From NCBI RefSeq assembly GCF_015706575.1, contig NW_024037053.1:62001-126000 (forward strand): a DNA stretch of 64,000 bases, written 5' to 3'. The notes under the pieces are model-generated. The model made no database searches and was not told the origin of the DNA. It worked only from the letters and a program-made list of their open reading frames with translations. Shown in pieces: positions 21,784-31,695 of this stretch; the first letter of the stretch is position 1; each line of letters starts with the position of its first letter. The DNA is from Patiria miniata (taxonomy: Eukaryota > Echinodermata > Asteroidea > Valvatida > Asterinidae). The translations under genes and the position numbers were made by a program.

Positions 21784-24700
21784 CTATCCAAGGCCAACGT
21801 CTAGTGACATCATGATAATAAAACCAACAATGGTCCCCCAAGATGCCAGCAAACCATTGCCACTGAAATGAACAAACAAAAACACAGGATGAATAAAACA
21901 AGTACAACAGAAGAAGGACGGTTCAAAATCATCAAATGTTCACGTTTGGTAAAAGAAGACACATCAGAGATTTAGGAGAAATGATGCTAAAAAAAAAGAC
22001 TGCTGAGGGATAACTTAAGATTTGACATATAATTGTTACCTTGTTTGGGCTTCCGGTAGTATGTCGTCAGCTACAACGTAAACCATCGCGCCTGCTGCAA
22101 ACGACAAGGCGTAGGGTAGAATCGGCTCGGCAACCACCACGGCAAGGGCACCAAGCACCCCTGCGATGGGTTCAACCATTCCGCTCAGCTGCCCGTACCT
22201 TCAAGACAAGAAATAATGAACCAAATAGCGAAGTAAATATTTTTGAAACTGGGCGCCAGTTTGCTTAAGGTAGTTTAGTTTGCTTAAGGCATGACCTAAC
22301 ACTTCACTGAAAGTGTATGCTAGATATATTAACAAAAAATAATCCATTCATTGCTATGTGCCGATGACTTGCATACACTTTTAGTAGATTCTGTCAGCTC
22401 AGGGCAAGTTCGCTCAAGAACTATTGTTGACCATTAGTTAACCATAGTTCGACTGAAGTTAGCCCGAACTCTGTCTAGTCGACGGTGGTTGACTACACTA
22501 GTCGACTATTTGGAACCAGCCTACTGGGGCTGGTTGCATCGCTGGTAACCAATAACCGCGCGCATTCATAACGTACAGCAGGGAGTCAGGATCCAGACGT
22601 TTTGCGATGACATTTTGACCAGCGTTTGACTAGAGACGTTCGCACGTTGCTATTAGTGCGCAGGCGTAAGGTACGTCACAAATCAACCACTAGTCGACTT
22701 ATGGTCCTTGCCCGAACTTTGCCTTTGGTGTCAGCTCTGTTGGCTGTTTTATTGTTCAGATGTGTAGCGCCCTCTGTTGCTGGCGAGAATTTGACTGCCG
22801 CCATAACTCACCAGAAGCTCATCCACGTGGAATAACCAGATCCTCGCAGGGGTAGACTCACGGCAAGGCCTTCTGGGAAATTCTGTATGCCAATCCCAAT
22901 GGCTAAATTTCTACCAAGAAAACAAATCAAACAACAGAAAAATAAAGCGAGAATCATGTTTTTAATTTCTCTATTTTGAAACCAACAACTTGATCAAATC
23001 TCGGTTCAAGTAAGACAATTTAATAAAGCAGGATGCAAATCTTTATTAACCTAAAATATATGCATTATTATTACAAATTACACAGTTTTTGCATTTATGA
23101 TAAGAACAAGTCAGGTGTGTTTACAAACACAAATGCCCCGCAACCGTGACTGTTCCCATGACATAACACCACTCTTTTAACATCAACTTACATGTACCTT
23201 GGTCACATGGAACATTCATTGACAGCATTAGTGTCTTCTGTAGGTTTTATATGAATTAATCCCTAATCCCTATAATCTCAGAATAAATACAAGATTTCTA
23301 TTGTTTTAGCCACTGTGAACTTGACCCTTGACCTTTTGGCCCCAAATTCAATAGGCTTCTTAGGATTACCAAGAACAATCCACAAACCAAATTTGAAGTT
23401 CATATGTTAAGTATTTCTCAAGTTATCGCGCTGACAAGATTTCTATTGTTTTAGCCACTGTGAACTTGACACTTGACCTTTTGACCCCAAATGCAATAGG
23501 CTTCTTAGGATTGCCAAGAACAATCCACAAACCAAATTTGAAGTTCACATGTAAAGTATTTCTCAAGTTATTGCGCTGACAAGATTTCTATTGTTTTAGC
23601 CACTGTGAACTTGACCTTTGGCCTTTTGGCCCCAAATGCAAAAGGCTTCTTAGGATTGCCAAAAACAATCCACAAACCAAATTTGAAGTTCACATGTAAA
23701 GTATTTCTCAAGTTATCGCGCTGACAAGATTTCTATTGTTTTAGCCACTGTGAACTTGACCTTTGGCCTTTTGGCCCCAAATGCGAAAGGCTTCTTAGGA
23801 TTGCCAAAAACAATCCACAAACCAAATTTGAAGTTCACATGTAAAGTATTTCTCAAGTTATCGCGCTGACAAGATTTCTATTGTTTTAGCCACTGTGAAC
23901 TTGACCTTTGGCCTTTTGGCCCCAAATGCGAAAGGCTTCTTAGGATTACTAAGAACAATCCACAAACCAAATTTGAAGTTCATATGTTAAGTATTTCTCA
24001 AGTTATCGCGCTGACAAGATTTCTATTGTTTTAGCCACTGTGAACTTGACCTTTGGCCTTTTGGCCCCAAATGCGAAAGACTTCTTAGGATTACCAAGAA
24101 CAATCCACAAACCAAATTTGAAGTTAATATGTTAAGTATTTCTCAAGTTATCGCGCTGACAAGATTTGTCCGGACACACACACCCACACACCCACCCACC
24201 CATTCTCAAATTTGTATCCTTGTGGAGACATTCCTTTGTTCTCGTGTAGTAAAGTGTTCAATTTTGAAAGTGAAGTTTCAAAATGCTCTTATTTTAACCA
24301 GAATTAGTTTCCTTGGCTGAAATTTGGACTTAATATCCCTTTTCTAAAACTCTTTCATTTGCGACAGATCAACCCACCTTGGAAATTCCTAGTTTTTGAG
24401 TAAAACCCATATATCTATTTCGTGAAAACCTTGTGGAGACCTATTCATCTATAGAAATTGCCCTGTGGAGACCTTTACAATGTTTTGTTCCCTATTGTGT
24501 GTGTGTCTCCACAAGGATACGAATTTGTAGTCACCCACACACCCACCCACACACACACCCACCCACCCACCCACCCACCCACCCACCCACCCACCCACCC
24601 ACGGAAGGACAAGGCGGAAACAGTATGCCCCTTCGGCTTCGCCGCGGGGCATAAAAATACAAATCAATGACCTAAAGAAGAAAAAAAAATCAAGAAATCA

Positions 24701-27700
24701 CCATGAAATAAATTCGGAGAACATTTCTGCAAATCTTTACCTTGCACTTTCAAATGTTGCTGATGGAGTTTTCCCAATGGCACCAAATCCCACTCCTACA
24801 GCTAAACCCTCTGAAAACAAATCAAATTAAACAAACATTCCAGTTATATTTAACTACTTAGTCTTCCAAATGAACTGAAGTGCCCTGCTGTCCAATTTAT
24901 TCCACATACTTCCCTTAAATTGAATTGAACCAGGAATGCCTAAAACTCTTGTTCCACCTAACCCTCCTGCTATTTCATAGTCACAGTCAAAATTCACTTC
25001 CACTTCCCCTGCTATACTTTTAACAAAGGATAGTCACCAGCGCTCGGATCATAATGTCAAGCAAGCACTGTGACTTATCAAACTGGGTCAACAGACAAAG
25101 CAGGTAAGTTTTATCACTCACCTAGAGTCAAAGCATAGCTGTATCAAGTTACTTAAACAGGCACAGCCAGTCAATCCTGTTTTATCTAGGCTGGGAATTT
25201 TTAACTGTTGAAAACAGTCACTTGTTTGAATTTGCCTGAAAGGACTACTTGGCACAGAATGAATGTTTGCAAAGGAGAGTTAATACAACAATTGCAAACA
25301 TGAAAAACAAAACTACAAAATTTTTACGAAATACCTTACTAGGATGTTGGTAAATGACAGTTTAAAGCATCCTGTAAAATTATGGCATCTGGTGTGATGT
25401 CATTTTCAAGAAAAGTTGTATTTTTGTATTAATTTCCAACGGTGGTCCGCAAATGTACATCATATCTCCAGAATGGGAGGGGCTATGGAGCTCTATTATA
25501 TACAAAATGAAAGCTTACATTGTGGGCTTTTCAACCATATATAACTCAATTTCATGTTTTTGCGACATAATGCCTTTTTTTGTGGAGCAGGTCACATTAG
25601 TGGAATGTGAATTGTTTAACAGGAACATAAAACCTTGTAGCAAAAAACAACTGATATTTTTGGATATTTTTTAGCAACTTAAAGGGAAAATACAACATTT
25701 GCAAACATCAAAAAATAAAACTACCAAATCATTTTGAAATACCTTGCTGGACTGTTAGTGAATGACAGTGTAAAGCATCCTTTAAAATCATGGCACCTGG
25801 TATACTGTCATTTTCAAGAAAAGTGGTATTTTTGTATCAATTTCCAACGCTGATCGGCCGATCAACTGGCTTTTTTTTCAAATACTGGCCCCAATTGACC
25901 ATCGCACTTGTTTACAATCGATTACAAACCTATGAACGGGTACGAGCCAGCTAGACTGGTTCCCTGACCTTACAATTCCCCAACGTATGTAAACTGCTCT
26001 GTTTCTTCTTATATGGAGTCAGGGAACCAGACTACAGGAAAATGATCGTTTTTCTTGGTTTTTATAGCATTTTCGAACCCAAATCCTCAAAAAAATCAGT
26101 GTAACTATATTTGCTATATATTTCCAACCCCCCAATTCCATCCATTTCTGAAAATTACAGCAAAAGCAAATGATGTATATTCCCTTTAAGCAACTTAATC
26201 ATGGGAAAATCCTAAATTTGCAGGGTCGACCAATTCCCCATAGTTCCTTGCACCATATCTTAAAGAGCTACACCCACTGACCCTAAACAAACAATGTCAA
26301 ACATTCTACAAATCTCTCTATTGTTGCTTCTGCACACAAGAAGAGCTTAAAAGTTTGGTTTCAATATTTGCTTAAAGGGCCCATGAGATGAATTTTACTT
26401 GGAAACATACTTTGTGCAACTTTCTACTCCTCCTAAGTGTATGAAAACCATAGAGCTATATTAAATTACTAGAGCGCTAACTCGATGTACAAAGTAATGC
26501 CTGATGGGCGCATCCATGTTTGTGCACAAACCTATGGAAAACTCGAAACTTTGCATGGCTTTTGTACGGCTATTTGCATATCTGAGTTTGTATTCCATAC
26601 CGGTGCGTCATCGAAGCCGATACGCCCAAAACCAAACGCACGATCAGCAAATGAGCGTTTCATTTTGCTCTACGCAAACAGCGCAACGTGTGTGCGTCCC
26701 TCCACTGCAGATGCTTTTCGCCGTGACGTTTTTTGGACCATCATGACGCGCTTAAGTTGTTTGCGTATCTTCTACTTGCGCGTTGCATTTAAAGTACACT
26801 TTTAAAATTCAATCCATCTATTTTGATTGTGTACTACAAACACGCACATAATTTCAAAATGTCTGCGCCCAGAGCCGCTTCAAAGCGTCTCTGCGTGCAA
26901 GAATGAAGAGTTAGCACTCTAGTAATTTAATATAGCTCTATGATGAAAACAACTTGACATCCTTTTTTGGTTATCTTATTGAAAAGTGCACTTCTTTAAC
27001 CCTAACTCCCTAGGCATTTTTACTAGGATGCAACCTCAATCCTGCCAAATCCTCCTTTTATTTCTTGAATGTGGTCACTGAAGGGGTGACCACTGCCTCA
27101 ATCCTGCAAAATCCTCCGTCATCACTGTCAATAGGTTGAGGTAGAGCCAGTGACAAACTGGAGCAGTGCGGAGGATTTCGAGTGTAATATAGGCCTAAAT
27201 TTATGCACGGCTGGGCATAAACAACACAAGGTCCAGCCCAAGACCTTGACACAGTGCATCCTCCAAAATCAGCAATGCACTTTTGCTATGTAGCCTCAAT
27301 CCTGCAAAATCCTCCATTTTGCAAACAGGATTTTGGAGGATTCGGGAAGGTTAGGGTTCAACACTTAAAATTGTCCATGCTTTCCTGACAAATGAGGGTT
27401 CTCTTGCTGTGATGTCATAATTGTCATTTCAGGAAGACATTGTTCAGTTTAGGGTTTTCTGCTCAAATTGTGAACCCAAAATTTGCTCATTGAAAACATG
27501 CGTGAGAAAACATTGCTCACTGGCCTACTGCTATGTACTGAAAACAACAACAAATCACCAAAGAAAAGAAAATTTACAACAGCAAAAAATCCAAACTTCT
27601 GGCAAATTTTTGTGCTGAAATAGCTGTAACATTGAGGTTTCTGCCTGAAATGACATCACACTTTTGCTCATGAATATGCAAATTCCTATTAGCGCAAAAA

Positions 27701-30700
27701 CAATGCCCTTAAAATGGCAAAATAAAAATTTAAAATTAGATTAATTGGGACACAAAGGTGCATTTTAAAAGGACTGCATTGAAAAATTACATTACATGGG
27801 CCATTTAACAGATTTTTGGGGAATGTGTAATGAACTGATATATTCAACTGTGCTTACCGGGAATGTTGTGGATAGTGATTGCAACAATGAGTAGAAGTAT
27901 TCTTTTCCATGTCAAGAAACTCTGCTCGGAATTTGACCCTTGACCCGCGAGGTCATGACCTTGTGGTTCCAAGTCGCCGTTCGGGCTGGCGGCAGTCCCT
28001 GAGATTTTCCGCCTTCTCTGAGTTACTGTGGAATCTGAAAATGAGATTTAACAAAATGAAATGATGTTTAGCAAGGACAGTAGTGGCGGATCCCGGTTTT
28101 TTCCAAAGGAAATACAGTCGAGTCTCGTTAATACACACTCGTTCGGACCTAGCCAAACTGTTAGTTATATCAGAATTTTGTGCTAAGAGGAACATCAGTC
28201 CCATTCATTGTGCACATAAATGCACAGTCGGGACTAAGGCTTTATGTTTGTTATAACCAGAATTTTGTATTAACAGAGTTTGTACTAACGAGATTCGACT
28301 GTATATTACAAACCATCACGTTTGGGATGTGCAGGAATTCATGACTTTTCCGTGAGTTTTTGTCTTGGAATATCAACTTTCAACAACTACTTGAAGAATA
28401 ACAAAATTCCAGGATTTTGCATGACTGTGGGAACCCTCAGCAATGAACCAATATTGAGTGATGAGATTATTCAAGGATTATTTTCCAATATGTAAACATT
28501 GATCAGTTGGAGGGGGGGGGGGTAGCCACCCAACCACCCTCTCGGTTCTGCCTTTTAAAGAAAGTCAGACAATAAATTTAGCAAGACTTTCCCCTACCAA
28601 AAGGAATTTGGGGGGGGGGGGGGTTGCAAAACACTCACCAGTGAGAGCTGCCTCTTCATCTTTGCTGCTGCTTAATACAGAGGTCAATGGTAGGTCATCT
28701 TCTTCACGGGCTTTCGGTTGGGACTGCAAGGCTAGTGTTGTGGATGGTGAACCCTGCGACAAATATTTAAAAACAAGAAATTCAAGTAGATTGGACTCGT
28801 TCAAAACTGATCCGTTCACCTCTAAGCAACCTAACCCTGTACATGCCAATCAAACTGAACCTAATGCAACCCAATATCAACCTCACCTACCCCATCCAAC
28901 TTAACCAAACCCAACCCAACCCTCTCCTATTCAACCCAACCACAGCCAACTGAGCCCAGACCAGCCCAACCTAACCCACCCAGTCCAACCCAACCAACAC
29001 CAAACCAACCCACCCCAGCCCTACCCAACCAACACCAACCCAACCCAGCCCGACCCAACCCAGCCCTACCCTACCCACCCCTACCCAACCAACACCAACC
29101 CAACCCAGCCCTACCCAACCCTACCCACCCCAGCCCTACCCAACCAACACCAACCCAACCCTACCCAACCCAGCCCTACCCAACCCTACCCACCCCAGCC
29201 CTACCCAACCAACAGCAACCCAACCCTACCCAACCCAGCTCTACCCAACCCAGCCCTACCCAACCCAACCCTACCCACCCCAGCCCTACCCAACCCAACC
29301 AAACCCAGCCCTACCCAACCCAGCCCTACCCAACCCAACCCACCCCAGCCCTACCCAACCCAACCAAACCCAGCCCTACCCAACCCAGCCCTACCTAACC
29401 CTAACCCTAACCCACCCCAGCCCTACCCAACCAACACCAACCCAACCCAGCCCTACCCAACCCAGCCCTACCCAACCCAACCCTACCCACCCCAGCCCTA
29501 CCCAACCAACACCAGCCCTACCCAACCAGACCCAGCCCTACCAAACCCAACCCAGCCCTACCCAACCAAACCCTATCCAACCCAACAAACACCAACCGAA
29601 CCCAACCCAGCCCTACCCAACCCAGCCCTACCCAACATAACCAACACCAACCCAACCTATCAAACCCAACCTCAACCAAACCAACCCACACATGTGTGTA
29701 AACACCTTCAATCGTGGACCCCCTATTGTCCCTCTTTTTGTTTGTACATTTTAGGAAGACTTCCCATATGTTTTGTACACGATCGTCAATTGTGGACCCT
29801 ATCGTTCTCTATTGTTTAACATCCCCTATTGAATGCATAATTTATAAACAAACTCACATACACCCGACCTGACACAACCCAACTCAACTCAACTCAACCC
29901 ACCCCAACCAAACCCAACCCAGCCCAACCCAACTAACCCCCCCAACCAAACCCGACCCAACCCAACTCAACTCAACTCAACCCAACCAAACCCAACTAAC
30001 CCCCCAACCCAACCCAACCCAGCCCAACCCAACTCAACCCAGCCCAACCCAACCCAGCCCAACCCAACCAATCCAAAACCAACCCAAACAAACCCAACCC
30101 AACCCAACCCAGCCCAACCCAACCCAACCCAACCAATCCAAAACCAACCCAACTGAACCAAAACCCAACCCCACGTTCCCCAATTCTCACCAATACTGGC
30201 ATCAGTACATCAGCTCCATAAACAAAGACAGCTCCCAACAAGAAGCCAACTGCTGCCGGGATGAATGCCCATTGGCCCTCAGCGCCATAGTTCCCTGATA
30301 ATTGGGCCATCTCAATGGCTGGGGCTAGGAGCGACCAATACGATGCAGCCAGCATTACCTGCGAAGACATTTATTTTCAAAGTTTGAAATAACTTTAGAA
30401 TTGAATCTATTACTAAGCACACTTATACTGTCAGACGTTTAGAGGTACGGAATTCTTCCTGGTTATTAACCAGTTAAGTAGCTTAGTTCCATAGTGACAA
30501 AGAGTGAAATAAAAACAGTCTAGATTTCAAATTCGGGAAACACAACTTTTCAGGAAGTTAAGCATGCATCGCTTTGTGGCTCTATTACAGAGGATGTCCA
30601 GTATTACTAATTAGTATTAGCGACACACATAATATGGGGCAAAGAGCAACTAGACACAACTCCAATTTCACTGTCATTTATAGGCCTACATATACTTGAA

Positions 30701-31248
30701 TAATGTGACAAAATTCTCACCCCTGCAGCAAAACCCAAACTGCCATCAAGAATACGCCTCTGTTGAAAAAAAAATAATAAAGGAAAAGGTGTCGAAAATA
30801 AATAATTGCTGATCAACGACAACGCGTACAGGTCATTTTTACACTGGCTTTAACAAAAAACACAAGGGTGACTAAATTATAACACTTCACAAAAAGACAC
30901 AAGATTATGATTGAGAGCACAGTCATTATTATGTAAACATGAATACAATCAATAGCAAAGTCTGCTAGTGCTAGTGACTGATTTTTGCAGAAAATACAGA
31001 ACACACAAAAGAAAAAGAGATTGTCAGGCTATCACCATGGAGCTATAATTATAAAACACTTTTTTATAGCTCCATGCATCACGCAGTGATTTTTCACGTC
31101 ATGCATGTGTTGCCGTGTCCTTTGCTCATAATTAACTTACTTTCCCACTGGAGAATACAAACACAAGGCCGGCGCCAGCTGCAGTCACGCCCCAAGTAAA
31201 TAACGTCCCAAGCAGAGCCTGAGTAACGGGACCGTAGCCCTGGATCAT
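21784..31248 (-). CDS. SLC39A11: Zinc transporter ZIP11 (SLC39A11), 9 exons, 337 aa
   Basis: Exons on the minus strand: 31248-31141, 30759-30721, 30358-30191, 28753-28639, 28034-27858, 24810-24741, 22910-22812, 22198-22040, 21862-21784. All junctions are GT-AG, all phases join, and the sum is 1014 nt. The protein starts [20 protein letters not shown] and ends MMSLDVGLG, as in vertebrate ZIP11 (342 aa). It is a multi-pass membrane protein. The metal-site motifs are intact: HNIPEG in the first conserved helix and QNFPEG in the next, then ADDILPEA further on. The loop encoded by exons 4 and 5 (res. about 114-190) is variable and acidic, as in the family. ZIP11 carries zinc toward the cytosol and has been placed at Golgi, nuclear or plasma membranes. 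It is head to head with mLST8. Introns hold many repeats, listed separately. Confidence 0.97.
22390..22740. repeat. Inverted-repeat-rich patch in SLC39A11 intron 7
   Basis: Contains GGGCAAGTTCG near 22403 and the related inverse CTTGCCCGAACTTTG near 22708, plus repeated TAGTCGAC/GTTGACTA words between. It looks like a decayed MITE, but the ends and target duplication are not clear. Confidence 0.35.
23288..24165. repeat. 145-bp tandem satellite, six units, in SLC39A11 intron 6
   Basis: The word ACAAGATTTCTATTG recurs at about 23289, 23434, 23579, 23724, 23869 and 24014, and the start of it again at 24159, giving an exact 145-bp period. Each unit contains TTGACCTTTGGCCTTTTGG, CAATCCACAAACCAAATTTG and AAGTTATCGCGCTGACAAG. 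The wording resembles a dispersed element common in marine invertebrates. Its usual tail, a hairpin around CCCCTTCGGCTTCGCCG, follows at 24629-24656. The array is probably an internally amplified copy of that element. Confidence 0.85.
24207..24527. mobile_element. MITE with TTGTGGAGAC sub-repeats inserted in a CACCC tract
   Basis: Inverted ends CAAATTTGTATCCTTGTGG and the inverse CCACAAGGATACGAATTTG flank 321 bp. The core TGTGGAGAC recurs inside at about 24432 and 24466 and in both ends. ACACCCACCC tracts lie on both sides (24172-24200 and 24530-24600), as if one tract was split. Confidence 0.65.
25275..25440. repeat. Left-part fragment of the TTAA MITE family
   Basis: Homologous to the left 165 bp of the full elements at 25679 and 42486: ACAATTGCAAACATG, then ACCTTACTAGGATGTTGG, then TTTTCAAGAAAAGTTG. 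The right part is replaced by unrelated sequence. Confidence 0.6.
25679..26189. mobile_element. TTAA-flanked MITE, copy A (SLC39A11 intron 5)
   Basis: TTAA lies at both ends, followed by inverted repeats AAGGGAAAATACAACATTTG at the left and CAAATGATGTATATTCCCTT at the right. It holds an inner inverted repeat around GGTTCCCTGACCTTA and GAGTCAGGGAACC. Copy B (42486-43008) is highly similar. TTAA target use suggests piggyBac-type mobilisation; Kolobok is the alternative. Confidence 0.75.
26449..26942. mobile_element. hAT-like MITE, 494 bp, near-perfect 35-bp inverted ends
   Basis: ATGAAAAC is repeated at 26441-26448 and 26943-26950. The ends CATAGAGCTATATTAAATTA and TAATTTAATATAGCTCTATG pair over 35 bp with one mismatch. 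The 106-codon frame inside (26485-26805) has no family match and is probably chance. The high end identity suggests recent movement. Confidence 0.85.
26999..27360. repeat. Dispersed repeat with CCCTAAC ends
   Basis: It starts CCCTAACTCCC and ends GGGAAGGTTAGGG (inverted). The interior repeats CCTCAATCCTGCAAAATCCTCC-type words in both directions. A second copy begins at 63881 and runs off the window. Confidence 0.6.
28113..28303. mobile_element. Tc1/mariner-like MITE, 191 bp
   Basis: Begins TACAGTCGAGTCTCGTTAAT and ends with the inverse ACTAACGAGATTCGACTGTA. TA at each boundary fits a Tc1/mariner duplication. It has no coding capacity. A related single end lies at about 55960-55980. Located in SLC39A11 intron 4. 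Confidence 0.75.
28855..30175. repeat. C-rich minisatellite in SLC39A11 intron 3, with spacer
   Basis: Two blocks (28855-29690 and 29875-30175) of CCCAACC, CCCAGCC and CCCTACC words are split by a non-repeat spacer. The spacer is the inverse of one in the G-rich array downstream of the gene. A short telomere-like run CCTAACCCTAACCCTAACCC lies at 29394-29413. Minus-strand frames rich in GLGWVGLGW are repeat read-outs. Confidence 0.85.
30465..30600. repeat. Dispersed repeat shared with 38580-38710
   Basis: GGTTATTAACCAG, TCTAGATTTCAAA, GGAAACA and CATCGCTTTGTGGCTCT follow the same order in both places. The ends were not resolved. Intron 2 of SLC39A11. Confidence 0.5.
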
Positions 31249-31695
31249 CGTGGACGGGAGACGCGACTCGATCTCACGGTCGGGAAGTCTGCTTCAACAC
31301 CGCTACTCCAGCGAAATCCGGGGATGCTTGACACTCGATTCAACGGTTTCTAGAACACAAATCACAAGGATTGTAGGAACGGTGTCTCACTGATGTTGGG
31401 TAGAAATCACAGCAAATGTCTCGCACCCATCAACTTTCATTCTCTCACTCTATCATCAGTCAGATTTGTCAACAGTCTACGTGTACATATCCAACAGATC
31501 AATAAACCGTTCGTACCCTCGTACCGTATAAAACACACATACCACATGCAAAACCGCGAAAACAGGAAGAAAATGCTCACCGCTATTGCGCCACCAAGAG
31601 GTGAATGTAATCCAGGCTTTTCTTGTTCCAAGAAATAATAAATTTTCCAAGAACTTTGCCTGAATTTCTGCCGTTTTATCGGCTGTTTACCTGAA
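31249..31695. promoter_or_regulatory. Divergent promoter region between SLC39A11 and mLST8
   Basis: 447 bp separate the two start codons, and the genes point away from each other. The region must hold both 5' UTRs and core promoters, and so probably acts as a bidirectional promoter. No TATA box stands out. A CpG-containing stretch lies at about 31255-31320. Confidence 0.6.

Noticed and set aside
20879-21907. 342-codon minus-strand open frame rich in Pro, Ser, Asn and Thr
   Set aside because: It is the G-rich minisatellite read in one phase. It overlaps the last SLC39A11 exon in another frame and has no domain.
24449-24670. Frames with Thr-His-Pro or Val-Gly-Gly repeats
   Set aside because: Direct read-out of the CACCC simple repeat.
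26485-26805. 106-codon frame inside the 26449-26942 MITE
   Set aside because: Fully inside a short MITE; no transposase motif; likely chance.
29967-30370. Minus-strand frames rich in GLGWVGLGW joined to the ZIP11 exon 3 sequence
   Set aside because: The glycine/tryptophan part is minisatellite read through the exon 3 donor site; the spliced exon ends at 30191.
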